From contig NC_134952.1 of NCBI RefSeq assembly GCF_965638725.1, forward strand, positions 59,374,065-59,438,064: DNA of 64,000 nt, read 5' to 3'. Source of the stretch: Aptenodytes patagonicus. Taxonomy: Eukaryota > Chordata > Aves > Sphenisciformes > Spheniscidae. The position numbers and the translations under genes are program-made. Positions within the stretch are counted from its first letter, which is position 1. The number at the start of each line of letters is the position of its first letter. Shown here piece by piece: positions 25,922 through 38,600 of this stretch. Below the pieces are notes generated by a model. It was not told the DNA's origin, did not search any database, and saw only the letters and a program-made list of their open reading frames with translations.

Positions 25922-26701
25922 TTATACAGCTACTACATTAAAGCCACAATACTACTGTGGTACTGATATACTTTTAATCACTAGTTCACACTTGGTAATC
26001 CTGTATAGTTAGTGAAATAGAGTCTGGAAGAGTTAAAAATTACCATTGAGGAGGCAGGAATAGTATAGTCATTTATTCTCTGCATCAACTTTGCCAGATG
26101 TCTCTTTTAATTCAACCACATTAAGTGATGATTATTTGTACGACAGCATTCACTAGCAGCTACAGGAAAGTGGGGTCACGCTGACACAGAAAACTTAGCA
26201 TTTAAATAGAGAGGAAAAGATTCCTTCTAGACAGAGGATCAACAGACAGATAATGCAAAGCTAGAAACAATGAAAGCAGTAGGAGATAGAAGCCTAAGGA
26301 GGGTGGATTCACCGACAAGGCAGAAGCAATAGCTGTGGTAGGAGAGAGCAGCATGCGCTCTCCATCCTGTGGGACAGCTGCATCCCACTCAGCTAGGCAC
26401 CTCTGAACATCTGGCCACAGTGCCTTGCTCCAGGTCACATGGGAAAGAGGCAGCAAAGCCAAATGCATTTCTTTCAAGATCCAGCCTAGCTCTTAATCAT
26501 AAGAGAGCCCTTCTTTTCGGGGTTGAATTTACTATGTTTAGAATAAGAACGGTGTCGCCAGAACACTGAGACAAGAATGAAACAGGAGTGCTAGGATATA
26601 GATGTACTTTTTTTCCCCTTGAAACAGTTGCAATTGCAGTCAAAAGGTTTGGGGCTCTTTTGTTTTGGGGCTTTTGTTTGAATGGGGGAGAGGAGGTTGA
26701 A

Positions 26702-26714
26702 GGGGGGGGGGGGG
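26702..26714. repeat. Poly(G) homopolymer, 13 G
   Basis: Thirteen guanines sit in a purine-rich, G-rich stretch (about 26640-26716). It is potentially quadruplex-forming on the plus strand and a likely site of length error. Confidence 0.9.
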
Positions 26715-27902
26715 AAGCTGTTAATTTGTTTTTTAACTAATGCATCTGATCTGGAAGGTTTCAGGCATTAAAAGGCACAGCAAGCCAGTTCCAGACTTCT
26801 TATTTCCTATACCACAAATAACAAATGATACTTGTTATCAACACGTAACCCACATCAAACAGATAAACCACTGTAGAAGGACCAGTTCTGGTAAATACAC
26901 AAGACATTCACAGACATTACACAGAAAGAACCAGACCATTCAGGCACTTGATGCAAACTATTCACTGGGGTTTAGTGTTCACTATCCAACAAATGGGTTA
27001 CTAATTTATCGATATACATTGTGCCAGTTGCACAAAATCTCCTGTAACTATAACTTGGACAATAACTTTATGAACTATACCTGACTTATTAAATTCTATC
27101 CTTTTATTCATGTAATAATCCTCCATATCTCTTGCAAAGTAACAGGGTACTCGGTGCAACTCATGACGACAGTGTCTTGCTGTTGGTAGAAAAATAATCT
27201 TTCCATTGACTTGAAGGGGTTTGGGATGAATAGGTTTCCTAGCAAAATGCAAAAGCAAATGGTTTGATCCCTGTCTTCCTGAGACTACTGTGGAACAAGT
27301 GAGAGATTTTGCCAGATGAGCTTAATAACTTCATTTGGAATTATTTATCAGCACTGATCTGAAAAGCTTGTTGACATCAATCTGTACCTCACTGTTCAGG
27401 AAATTATTTACTTTTTTCAATTCCCCTTTGCCCTTAGCTTTCTTGCCTTTAAGTTACAGTGAAAAGTTTATCAGCATAACTTCTACATTTAAATCTTTCT
27501 CCAGCAGAGAAATCTTCACCAGCAGCATGCTTTCAGTCTCTGTAATTTCCTCTCAGTAAAATGGTGGTTAAAATTGTTTGCAACAGCATTCCCAACCTGT
27601 TCTCACTGGTTCCTTACTTACTGCCAGAATAACTGATAGCTGAAGTGCTATATTCTCAGTCTTTATATGTAATATAAATTTAGTTTTGCCTTCCTTTAAA
27701 GATGCCAAATGCTGAACAGGTGGTTTCCATTCATTATACAATTTACACTGTGGCTCACTCAGCCAAAATTCAAGCAGAAGGGTAAAGGGCATGGTATATC
27801 AGAATACTCAAAATAAGGAAGCAACAGCCAAACCAAGAGTAAAATTATTTTGCAAATTCACAGAACATTTCTCTAAGTTTTAAGATGGTCTCAAGTTTGA
27901 CA

Positions 27903-27925
27903 CCCCCCCCCCTTTTTTTTTTTTT
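27903..27925. repeat. C10-T13 pyrimidine tract
   Basis: Ten C are followed directly by 13 T. It is a simple polypyrimidine tract with no adjacent exon recognised. Confidence 0.9.
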
Positions 27926-30438
27926 AAGGCCGAGCTCAGTAAATATTTCAGCATAAGCCTAATTGAGTATCTGCCACAGAGCAAAGTTTAGGCTTCACTT
28001 GACTATGTTTACTCAAACAATACAGTAAAGAATCTGGACATTAAAATAAAAGAAATTAGATTAATCACCAGATATATGCTAAGACAGAGGAAGGGACGAG
28101 ATCATACTTGGACTTCATGCTTCTACAACAAACTTGTCTGAAAAAATGAACAAGCAGGTTTACCTTTTCTAGAAAGGTTTCACTGTTTTCTGGAAAAAAC
28201 AGTAGAAATATGGAATCTTACACTCCCATTCCTGAAGAGATAATGTTTCTAGTTCACTTGATTGCCTTTAGAGGTTGGAATCTGGATAATATGAGTGCTC
28301 TCAAGAGAGGAAATTCTCTGACATTAAGTCTGGCACTGAAGTCTGCCTTTAGTCTCAGAATTCCCAACCTCTGCACTACAATGCAAGTCTATGTTTTTCA
28401 TAATGAAAATAGAGAATTTTGAAAAGTTACATACAACTGTATGTAGCACTACTGCAGTAAGTGTTACATCTGATCATCTACTGACATTTTTATTATGTTC
28501 TTACCCCATGACTGAAGTGTTACTCAGCTATGCTGGTCCTGTTTCAAGAGACGCCTTCTTAAGCAAAATTCAATCTTCAATTCTCCAGCTAAAATAGAAT
28601 TATACTTGCCATGATCAAAATAGAATAAGGGAATCAAAAAGCATTACTGCTGCTCAACATTGTTGTTTGCCTAAAAGGTGAGACAATTGGTGGGAGGTGC
28701 TTTTTTGTAAGGCAAACACAGCATATTTGAAGTTAAGAAAATTAATGGCTGAGGAGCTAGAGCTGGAAGGAATACTTACAAAACCGTGTCAAAGAGACTA
28801 AGGCAGATGAACAACACCTGAAAACGGTCAAGCCGTACAATGAAGAATTCTATACCTATTTTAAAGGTATAGACGCTCCGCTTCTATATTCTCCAAAGTG
28901 TCCAGATGCATTATTCATCCATTGCTGGTCAATCTTAGTCAAAGTTGTTTGATTTCCTTTGGAACTTATCAATTCACCTATGTCAATATGCATATGAGGC
29001 ATTTATTGAACCATAGACTGTTACAGAATAATTATTGTTACATAGTTTATTATACTATATAATCCTTATTAGAAGCAACAAGAATGGACAATATTTACAA
29101 ATCAGGACAAATTTAATTATTCTGAAGCCTATTTTGTCCTTCTGAATTTAAGGAATTATAGTTTTTACTCTGAATCCAGCTCACTTTGTACCTACAAAAA
29201 AGATCAAGTCATACATTTTCATTGCTAATTTAAAAAAAAAAAATGTTTCTGAGTCTTTAAAATAAATATTATTCAAATGAGTCAGATAAATTCACATTGA
29301 AAACCAAATTAACACTGTTCATGGTATTTTCTTAATTGTTTTTCTATGTGAATACTTTCTGGGTTCCACCCAACATCAGGATCTGGCAAAGATATTGAAA
29401 TAAAGCCAGGAAGGACACTTTCATGCTCCTTCCAGCTCCCATCAAGCTTCTGGCATGCAACTTGTTCAGCCGTCTGTGGGACGAGAAGAAGAAAGTGGCA
29501 AAGAAAAGAGCATATGCATGACAGCAGTTAGTCAAAGCCAGCCCAACATGGAGACCAATTATGACATTCAAAGCAACAGAAATAAGTGGAAAAGAAAAAC
29601 ACATCCTAACCCAGCGCAGTCATCCTAGGATGTGATCTTTCTGATTTGGCCTATTGTTCTGTAATGTGAACTGGGACAAGATTTAAGCCTTTGGCTGTTT
29701 TGTGCAACAAATGTGTCCGCAATTGACATTTTGAAGACACATTAGCAAAGGTCCATCTTGGATATCTTCATAAAGCTGATTCTGCATGATGTTGAGTTCT
29801 TTAGCCACCCTTGAGTTCGTCGGAAATCAAAAATATCCAGTGCTGCTTTGGATCAGATGCTTCTCAGAAATGCAACAAGAAGAGCTGAGAATTTGGTTGA
29901 AAACAGGTAGTAGTCTGACACAGCTGCTATGTAACAGCTCATTAGTGATTTCTGACTGCTCCAAGGAAAGTTGGTGGATGTTTATTTGGAATGGACACAT
30001 CTAGAAACAATAGAATCATAAGAAGGGCCAAGAGAAAAATGAAATAATAAAACATTGTGCATACAGTTGTTCAACACAGTTGGGCTCTGGTACAAAATAT
30101 ACTTGATGTTCCCTTTCCTGTAAAAGTAAGAATATAGCTGAAGGGACTTATTTCTGTTCTTTCCCTTCCTGAATACAATAAGTTTATAGTGGAAAACAAG
30201 TAGCAAAATATTCACTACTTTTTGACTTACAGGTGCAGAAACTCAGCTGTCCAACAACCAAAGTAAATCCTCCTCAAATTCAGGCTCCTCCTTCTACCCA
30301 CAAATCAAGATGGTGGTTTAATGTCCATTTTCCCTCCTCATGGGAACTGTACAGTGCCCTCTTACAAGCCCTTCTTTACAGAAAAACCTCATACCAAGAG
30401 AACTGGATTGATGCCTAAACCCTCTGTGACAGACAAGA

Positions 30439-30461
30439 TTTTTTTTTTTTTTTTTTTTTTT
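30439..30461. repeat. Poly(T) run, 23 T
   Basis: Twenty-three consecutive T, the longest homopolymer in the window. It could be the reversed poly(A) tail of a minus-strand retrocopy, but no recognisable coding sequence was seen at 30462-30720 and no flanking target duplication is evident. Confidence 0.9.
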
Positions 30462-31397
30462 AACCACATTTCATTGCTCCTCTAAGAAATTAGGTGGACA
30501 ACTTGGAGAGGGGTGTGAAAGACTGTGCTTGGCAGACACGAGGCAAGATTGATGGAAGAAGGCCAGAGGGATTACAAGATGCAGCAGGCTAAAGAGTTGC
30601 AGCAGGAAGCTTCATATAGGGGACAGTCACTGAATTGACAATGGTAAGGACGAGCCTGCAAAAATAGAGCAGGAAGGAGAACTGGGGGGGAGTGGGAGCA
30701 GGGGAAATCGTTAAACCTGTCATACTTCTCCCTATCAATCACTTTTAATTTACTTTACTCAAAAAGTTAATTACTCTATTTTTTTTTTATTGTAGTAAAA
30801 CCTAGCCTTGAGCTTAAAAGCATTTGGGTCCATTTTATGGAATAAAATGATTTATGGAAATCATAGAAAGTCTAAGGCTAATTTGCCTTACTCAGTATTG
30901 CTAATACTAAGCAATCTTTGGCCTCAAAGCCTTTTCTTAGCTTGCAAGGATAACTTTCTTCCTTAAAGTGAGAGAAAGACTACAGTGAGAAAACAATTGA
31001 GAAGACCGTATTTTTCCTTAGTTTTTCCTGAAGTTCACCTTTTCTTTTCTTTTTTTCCTTTCTTCCTTTTATTTTGCCACCTGAAGATATAGATTAACAA
31101 AGAGAGGGTAACTCCCATGGAACAGATGTTCTTCTACAACTGAGGAAGGTGATACAGTATAAAGATAAATAATTTTGTTGTCTTATAAGACGGGGGAAAA
31201 AAATCATACATCTAGCTTTGTTAGAACAAACAAAAGCAAGTATTTTTATTCCAAAGCATGTCCCTCAAAGTGTCCAGATTTTCTTCCAGGGGTCAGTTTT
31301 AACATCACAACAAGCAATTTTCATTAGAGCAATAAGATTTTTATTTTTTTTTCCCTAAATAATACCTTTTGTTCTTCCCTTTTCTTCCCCAGTGTTC

Positions 31398-31882
31398 ACA
31401 GAACAATTTAAGTTAGAAGGGACCTCTGGAGTTCGTCTGATGCAACCCCCTGTTCAAAGCAGGTTACTCAGGACCTTGTTCAGTTGAGTTTTGAATACCC
31501 CCAAGGATGGAGATTTCACTTCCTCTCTGGGCAACTTTTTCTAGTATTTGACTACCCTTGCTGTGAATGTTTTTTCTAATAACTAACAATTTCATTTGTT
31601 GCCACTTGTGTCTGTTGCTACGTACCTCCAAGAAGTGTCTGTCTTCATCTTCTCTAAACCCTCTCATTAGATAGCTGTAGACAGACATGAGGTCTCCCTT
31701 TAGCCTTCTCAAAGGCTGAACAAAGCCAGCTCTCTCACCCTCCTCTTGTGCTTCATGTGCTCCAGTCCTCTGATGATCCTGGTGGCCCTCCCCTGGGCTT
31801 GCTCCAGTACATCAAAGCAAAACCACACTTGTTTCATGTGCTCCTGGTCTCCTAGGAATCCCAGGTCCTTTTTGGCATAGTT
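31398..31882 (-). mobile_element. CR1 LINE, copy D (old 3' relic)
   Basis: On the minus strand this reads as the C-terminal CR1 region: MRRLKGDLMSVYSYLMRGFR, then a degraded IRKN block and a QILEKVAQRGSE block corresponding to the RKNFFT...[12 protein letters not shown] region of copy B. Stops and substitutions are frequent. The 3' end falls at about 31398-31420, and no clear octamer tail remains. It is much more diverged than copies B and C, so it is an older insertion. Confidence 0.85.
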
Positions 31883-32360
31883 GTCACTTAACCCTAAAGC
31901 AAAAAAAAGGAGTTAATATTCATAATTTTAAGTAGGCATTCTGGTGAAAGATCCTAGCTTTTCACTTTACCGGGGTCTTAGAACTCTATCGGTTCTCTTC
32001 CTGAAGAGCTTGGATTTGGTCTTAAATTGTGAAAAGATGATTGGGCAAACATTCAGTCTTACAAATGCCCTTAGAATATAAAAACTACAGTTAGAGCACT
32101 CTTGCATGTGTTATTGGGGCTGTTCTACCATAACTGTGCATGATGAATAATGAATCAGGTATCTTTACTTCTCAGTCCAACGTCACATCTTAATAATCCA
32201 ATTTTTATGGAAAAATGAATTGACTCAATGTGAGTAATAAATAAAAGCAATAATTTCATTTGCTTCATTTACAAATAACTTTGGGCTGAAACCAAACTAT
32301 TTAAACTGTTGTTTAAAAAGGTCAGCTAACCAATATTTATTATAGCCAAGGGACTCTTAG
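31883..32360. other. Short unique stretch between CR1 relic and solo LTR
   Basis: AT-rich DNA with no feature recognised. Its right end is the pre-insertion target of the solo LTR. Confidence 0.6.
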
Positions 32361-32365
32361 CTTAC
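32361..32365. repeat. Target-site duplication, left copy (CTTAC)
   Basis: CTTAC immediately precedes the LTR and recurs at 32960-32964 immediately after it. A perfect 5-bp duplication is the hallmark of retroviral-type integration, and 5 bp fits class III (ERVL-like) elements as I recall. Confidence 0.85.
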
Positions 32366-32491
32366 TGTCGTGGTTTAACCCAGGCCAGCAGCTAAGCGTC
32401 ACACAGCCGCTCACTCACTCCCCCCCGGTGGGATGGGGGAGAGAATCGGAAGGGTAAAAATGAGAAAACTCGTGGGTTGAGATAAAGACAG

Positions 32492-32497
32492 TTTAAT
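32492..32497 (-). terminator. LTR poly(A) signal ATTAAA
   Basis: ATTAAA on the minus strand lies about 180 bp downstream of the LTR TATA box and is followed by a T-rich stretch, as expected for the end of the R region. It is a variant but common signal. Confidence 0.6.
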
Positions 32498-32676
32498 AGG
32501 TAAAGCAAAATCCACACATGCAAGCAAAGCAAAACAAGGAATTCATTCACTACTTCCCATCAGCAGGCAGGTGTTCAGCCATCTCCAGGAAAGCAGGGCT
32601 CCATCACGCGTAATGGTTACCTGGGAAGACAAACGCCATCACTCCGAACGTCCCCCCTTCCTTCTTCTTCCCCCAG

Positions 32677-32700
32677 CTTTATATGCTGAGCATGACGTCA
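32677..32700 (-). promoter_or_regulatory. LTR core promoter: CRE plus TATA box
   Basis: On the minus strand, TGACGTCA (32693-32700, a perfect CREB/ATF palindrome) is followed by TATAAAG (32683-32677). Transcription would start about 25-30 bp further, near 32650, and run towards lower coordinates. This is a sequence-based inference; no activity can be read from DNA. Confidence 0.7.
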
Positions 32701-32959
32701 CATAGTATGGAATATCCCTTTGGTCAGTTGGGGTCAGCTGTGCCGGCTGTGTCCCCTCCCAACTTCTGGTGCATCCCCAGCCTGCTCGCTGGTGGGGTGG
32801 TGTGAGAAGCAGAAAAGGCCTTGACTTCGTGTAAGCACTGCTCAGCAGTAACTAAAACATCCCTGCACCACCAACGCTGTTTCCAGCACAAATCCAAAAC
32901 ACAGCCCCATACGAGCTACTATGAAGAAAATTAACTCTACCCCAGCCAAAACCAGCACA

Positions 32960-32964
32960 CTTAC
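32960..32964. repeat. Target-site duplication, right copy (CTTAC)
   Basis: Exact match to the left copy at 32361-32365, directly abutting the LTR end. Confidence 0.85.
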
Positions 32965-35623
32965 ATAATACCAAGACACAGGAGGAATTTATAAATAAAC
33001 TCTTTTGAAAGAAAGGCCTTCTGGGGAAAGGATTATGCTGTCCCCATCATACAAAAAAAAAAAAAAAAGAAAAAGATAAAGGCTCTATTATTCATTAAAA
33101 GATTTAGCCAGCCTTTACGATGTATTTTTTAAACATTTTATTTGTATGAAATTCCTGTATCAGAGAAGACTACATATTTTGTTTGCTTATTTAATTTTGC
33201 ATGTCATAGAAGAAAGATGTTCTCCTAGAGTTAACTAAGAAACAAAACTATCCTATTTGTAGTAAAACTAATGAATCCAAGTGGTGTTCATGTAAATCTC
33301 TGACCTCCCCCCACAACTGTTTCTAGCATTACTTATCAAGATTAGTCAAATCACCTCCTCAGACCTTGTTCTCGGGGTAAATAACAGTGCAGTTTTCTTT
33401 CAAGCATGGAAAGAGAATAGAGGAATTCAAAAAGTTTATAAGTCTCAGGAGAGGACACCAAATGTACTCAGCATTTGTTTCTCATCACAGGATGCCTTAT
33501 TACCATTATATTTTCTTATCTTGCAATGTTTTCTTCTATGATACCGAGAGGCTGTAAGGTCTTTAGCAGACTGCTGCCTACTTAACTCAAATACACAGCG
33601 TTCATTTCAGCAGGCATGTGCAATGTATGCCAGCAATAAAACATCCATTGAGATCTCTATAATTCTTATCACCCTCAACAATTTGGTGTAATAACAGCAC
33701 AGTTTGTACCATAAGATTTTAAAATGTTATCTTCAAGTGTCAATTTAAAAGCATGAATAGGTATAATATCCCATACACTCTGAATGAACTTTCCAGTGTA
33801 TTGAATACAGAGAAGAGGGGCATTAAGTCATGTACTTCAAAAGTATACAATAGTTTATCTGTATTTTTATAGATATTTTATATAGATTTTCTTTTTTCAG
33901 ATTTTTTTAATGTAGAGATTTTTAGATGTATCCTAATACTCTACATTTCTAAGATGGCATAGAATATTTTGTGGCAAAATAAGATTGTTTTTCAGAATTA
34001 ACAGCACATTTAAACAACTATAGTGTTCTATGCAGGACAGTTGATATCAATTTGTGTGCGAGATGACTATATAGTAGGCAATGATGCGATACATACATCC
34101 ACTCAATATGAATACCAATGTGGTTTTATACATACTTCATTTTTAGCCAGCTAATGATTCACTCTTCAGATGGCAACCCTGTGATTATGAGTGTGTGTGC
34201 CTGTATGCCTGAATTCAAATACGTACAAAAGCCTTGAAACCATGTGAAAAATGGCCACCTTCAAACTTGGGTGTTTTTGGAGTGCACTCCCCCCTGCCTT
34301 TCCCCTTTGGGCCTATTAGCAGCACTAACGGTGACATCCAAATCCATACTTCAGAACTCTCAGGATTTTGACAAAGGGCTGTAACTGAGGATTTATTCAA
34401 AATTTATTTAGCAATGGAAATACTTCAATTCCTTGTAAACAATGTTTGCAGTGCAAAAAAAGTTTTTGCTTCCATCAAACAGGAAAGGTATTCTGACCAT
34501 GGCAGAGACAGGAGTTATTTTATTCCCCATCTCTGTCTACTTGCACCTACTTTATACTGTTACGACTCTCTGTGTAACAAACAATAACATCACACTGGCA
34601 TAATAGAGTACATAGGGCCCAGGATTTTTTTATATAAAAGTTGTTTACTTTCTACACACTTTCCTACCAGCAGATAACAAAGTTACCGTGGTAGGGGCTG
34701 GACCGTGTGGTTACAGCGAGCCTACTACTCCAAAAGGACCACAGATGTGCACACTTGGGTTACTTCTTTTGAAAGAGAAGTAACTTACCGTGAAGCAGTA
34801 GAAGTAAGAACTTGCACACACAAGCAACTTCCAGGGGGAGCTTGCTCTCTCTGTGTTAACATCCCTGCTATCCACTACCAGTTTGTAAGTTTGCACCATT
34901 GACCTCTATGCGTGAATCAGCACTTTCCTCTTAAATACACTTTGTATGCTACAAGTCATGCAGCAGATCCACTTAAAAACATTAGTAAGAAGAATATGTT
35001 AAGAGGGAGAGTCACACTACTTGATATAAAACACTCAAGGATTTTTTTTTTTCCAAACCACAATGAAGAATAATTTACAGTTTACAAGCAAGAATTTTCC
35101 AAAAATGAAGAGTTCCAACCCTCTCCCAGCAACAAAACCCACAGCAATCAGGGCTGGCAGGAGGCATGCTAAATTTCAGCTGGGTAAAATGCCTCACATG
35201 TGGGAGCTTAGGAATTGAATTTGCCTAGCAAAAATGCAACAATTCTGTGTACAAACACTTCTGTTCTAAGAGGTTTTAAAGTCCCTCACTACCATAGATG
35301 TTTATTTCCACCTTTATAAACTACAACGAACTATGTTTTGTTCAAGGCTTGTATTAATATCTGGCTACAAGAAAGACTAATTGTCCTAAAGTAATTTTTA
35401 TTTTTCTTTCTTTGCAATTGCATCTTCTGTTAGGATTAGGTAAACATCTAAACTAAAAGTACCTTCCATCTTCATACATTTCTTGCCAATATCAAGGTAT
35501 GCCTCTCCTAGGTACTCTTGTTCATCTGACATTCACAGCAAATGGTTGCTGACACTAGTCACTGGAAATCAGCAAAAAATGCAGGTGATCAGCTTTCAAA
35601 CACATAGCCAAAGCAGTGTATTA

Positions 35624-35666
35624 GAACTATCCATACATGTGCATTTCACACATGTATGGATAGTTC
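35624..35666. repeat. Perfect 18-bp inverted repeat (hairpin) with 7-base loop
   Basis: The left arm GAACTATCCATACATGTG (35624-35641) is the exact reverse complement of the right arm (35649-35666). The loop is CATTTCA. The stem does not extend further. A second smaller palindrome (TCATG-TGTG-CATGA) follows at 35665-35678. At 43 nt the hairpin is shorter than a usual pre-miRNA, so a microRNA call is not supported. Confidence 0.95.
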
Positions 35667-38600
35667 ATGTGTGCATGAAAGATGCATTTCACTTGCCAAA
35701 CAGAAATGCATGATGGGTAATACTGGCTAATAACATACATATTTTCAAACTTTTAATAAGCCATTACCAACAATGGTGGGTAAACAAAAATTTAAACTTA
35801 ACAATACTGAGCAGCATTGTCTTTTGAAAGAAGTTAAAAGAGCTAAAACACAGTTTAGCAGTTTCAATCGTGAAACAAGTTCTCACTAGAATTGCCTGCC
35901 TGCCTGCTGTTTATGATTTCCATATTCCAAGAGTTTTTCTGTAATGAAGCCACAAAACCACCAGGCATTTACCCTTACTGGCTTTTCTGGAGTTCATAGA
36001 TCCACCAAGCAGCATAATCAGGAAATACGTTGTTCCTCTTTTGACATCATTAGCCTGCCTATGTTCCACTCAACCTTATAAGGAAGAAAAATTTGGTCAC
36101 AGCTGAATGCTTCTGCAAGTCACATTCCTTTGTCACTGCAGTCAGAGTGACATATGCGAACCGGGAAGTTCTCATTCAGGACAAATTATAGTACAGATGA
36201 ATATACTCTGTAGAGAGACCTTCCTGTGGATCAACTGAATACCTTTGTATATCTCCTCCTCTTACCTACAGTATTTCACCTGGATACTCCTACATCATGC
36301 CCGGTTTTGTCTACAGTACCCTTCAAAGGCATGTGGCCTTTTTATGAAACAAGAGAAAGAGAAGCCATCACATCTCTAGGTAATTTGTTCCAACTGGTAA
36401 TCAAGCTCACTGCAAAATACATCCTTATTTTTCATCTGAATTTCTTTGACCAGTTTTGAGACACTGTTATTGTGTCTCTCTCTAGATTAAGGATGTCTGT
36501 TCCTCCCCAACTTTGACCTAACTTGGGCACTTCTCAGTTTCTTTTTGAATGAATTGAAGGAATGATGGAGCATTTCAAATGTCTTCCTGTAAAATGTTTT
36601 CCAGTTCTAAATTTATTATCATCTTATTCTGATTTTTTGGTATTTTTCCCTCCTGTGCTAACCTAAGATAAAATCTGATGCCAATCTTCCCTGTTCTGTA
36701 GAACAGAATCCCACATCGCTTTCTACTGCTGCTCCTGTTCACTGTTTATAAAAATTAAGAACTGTAGTAGCCATTATAGTCTCACTGCAAATAAAGTTTC
36801 CACATTTCTCTCACTACAATGCCATAATCCCTTTTAGTGTTCGCACCGTACAGAATTTGCATGCTATATTGATCTTCCCACTATTCGAACCACAGCCCTT
36901 ATGAGAAATAAATGATGAATTCACTGGCTCACATTAAAAAAAAACCCAAACAAAAAACACCAGAAAAAAACCCATAAGATGAGCCTCAGTGAAAGTTTAA
37001 AGAAAGTTCGCTGCTCATCCACTGAGCTTGGTAACTATCAATTATGAAACACTAAGGGCTATTAAAGAGTGATTTTCTGAAACCTAAGAATTTTGCATTT
37101 TGTCATTGTTCTGTGTAGAAGGAAGGTCAGATTTATTTTTTAGAAGGTAAAAAACTAAACCAGGGCTATGAAATAAATTACTAGAGCTCATAGTTTTGCA
37201 TTACAGTAAGACCACCTTCCAAGGCTCACCTTGTAAGTTATATTTCATTTATTCCGAGAGACAAAAAAACTACATCATCTCTTCCAAAGCTCTCCAGAAG
37301 CTACAAATATCTTGATATTATGATCAGCTAGAAGACAAACTACAGAAATGGTGTTTAAAAAAGAAACCCAAAACACCACACTGTCTCCGATTCCCTTCCC
37401 TATAATTTCTAGCAATAGGAATAGAATTAATATCTTCTAATCAGTTCCGTATTCTGTTGCCTTGAGCAGTACAGGTGCCCAAAATGCAGATTAAACTTAG
37501 AGTTCATACATGCTTTCAGAGGTCATGTGTTTGGGGTTGTTCCTTTTTTCTTCTTTCTAGTAATCTACAAGACTCCTGGCTATAAATTATTCCTTCTAGC
37601 AACCACATGCCATGATTTTGCTGGCTATTTTTATTCATTAATACCAGCTGCTTCACAGTGCCTGGAGGTAACAGAAAAAATATGTATATGTGTTTTAACC
37701 ATATGGTAAAAACTGATGAAGGCCTTTTATGTAGGATAATCCATATACCCAAGGTAAATTTCACCCTTATGCAAAGACCAGGCTAAAAGGCCTGTTCTCC
37801 ACTTGAACCTTCAAGGACCCACATCACTTCAAGTTTCTGAGCCAAATCCAAATGTGTACGTTTGCATTGCTCCCATGAAGTCAGCAGAGCAACACCCGTT
37901 TCCATCAGTATGGATTTTCTGATCAAGTGGTAAGCGCGCCTTTATTAGCCTTCCGTACAGGGACAGATTTTACCATTGCGCTTAAAGTTGGAAAAGCATA
38001 GGCTCCCTTCTAACAACCATTAGTCATGCTACACTTTGGTTCCAAAAGTGTTCTGTTGCCATCATTGCTAAACAAATAAGGTTTTCTCTGAGATTATCTA
38101 GTTCCAAAGTTTAACATATAGATAGAAATTAAAATGGGGATGAAATAGCTGCAAAAATAATGTATTCAAATGACGTGTTCTAATCGTCTAAAGCATTAAA
38201 TAAAATCAAGGACATTAAGTGCTAGCACATAATCAAGTGCAGAAGGCTTTACTTCAGCAAATACTAAGTTTGTGCACAATAACAAGTTTCGTACCTCTTA
38301 ACCACAATAGTCCCAAACACAGAATCATAGGACACATGAGAACAAAATACAAAATCAAAATAGAGAGGGAAATGGGGTTGACAGAAGAGTAACAACAAAA
38401 GACGGTGGAAAAGTCATGGATGGATTTATCCAGGGGTACTATTAGGATCCCAAGCTAAACTAATTCCAGGAAACTATCTTGATTTCTTTCTCCAGAGGTT
38501 ACAGACTATTCCATGTGACCCTTTTCTTTCCAGGATGATCTGCCAATTCAGTTAATGGATTATTTTTAATTCATGATATTTCTGTTACATAGCAATAGAA

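Larger units (their letters stand above)
20356..31397. other. Intergenic DNA, no gene recognised
   Basis: Eleven kilobases of AT-rich DNA without recognised coding exons. It includes a cluster of three POU octamers (20842-21150), small duplications and palindromes at 25881-25921, and homopolymer runs at 26702-26714, 27903-27925 and 30439-30461. A short direct repeat (CCTACACCAACACA) occurs twice at about 25651 and 25691. Other open frames are short and look like chance. Confidence 0.55.
32366..32959 (-). mobile_element. Solo LTR of an avian endogenous retrovirus (ERVL-like)
   Basis: A 594-bp element with TG...CA ends on either strand, flanked by the CTTAC duplication, with no internal retroviral sequence next to it: a solo LTR left by recombination between two LTRs. 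Orientation is minus. Read that way, it starts TGTGCTGGTTTTGGCTGGGG, has a TGACGTCA cAMP-response-type palindrome, a TATAAAG box 10 bp later, an ATTAAA poly(A) signal about 180 bp after the TATA box, and ends in ...TTAAACCACGACA. I recognise the first block and the terminal region as those of an LTR widespread in bird genomes. The family name is not certain. Preservation of ends, duplication and signals suggests a fairly recent insertion. An older relative lies at 42802-42990. Confidence 0.92.

Noticed and set aside
32965..33400. Internal retroviral genes adjoining the LTR
   Set aside because: The LTR is flanked on both sides by the same 5-bp target duplication and unique DNA, so it is a solo LTR with no gag, pol or env sequence attached.
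35624..35666. microRNA precursor at the perfect hairpin
   Set aside because: The 43-nt fold is too short for a typical pre-miRNA, and the outer flanks do not pair to extend the stem.
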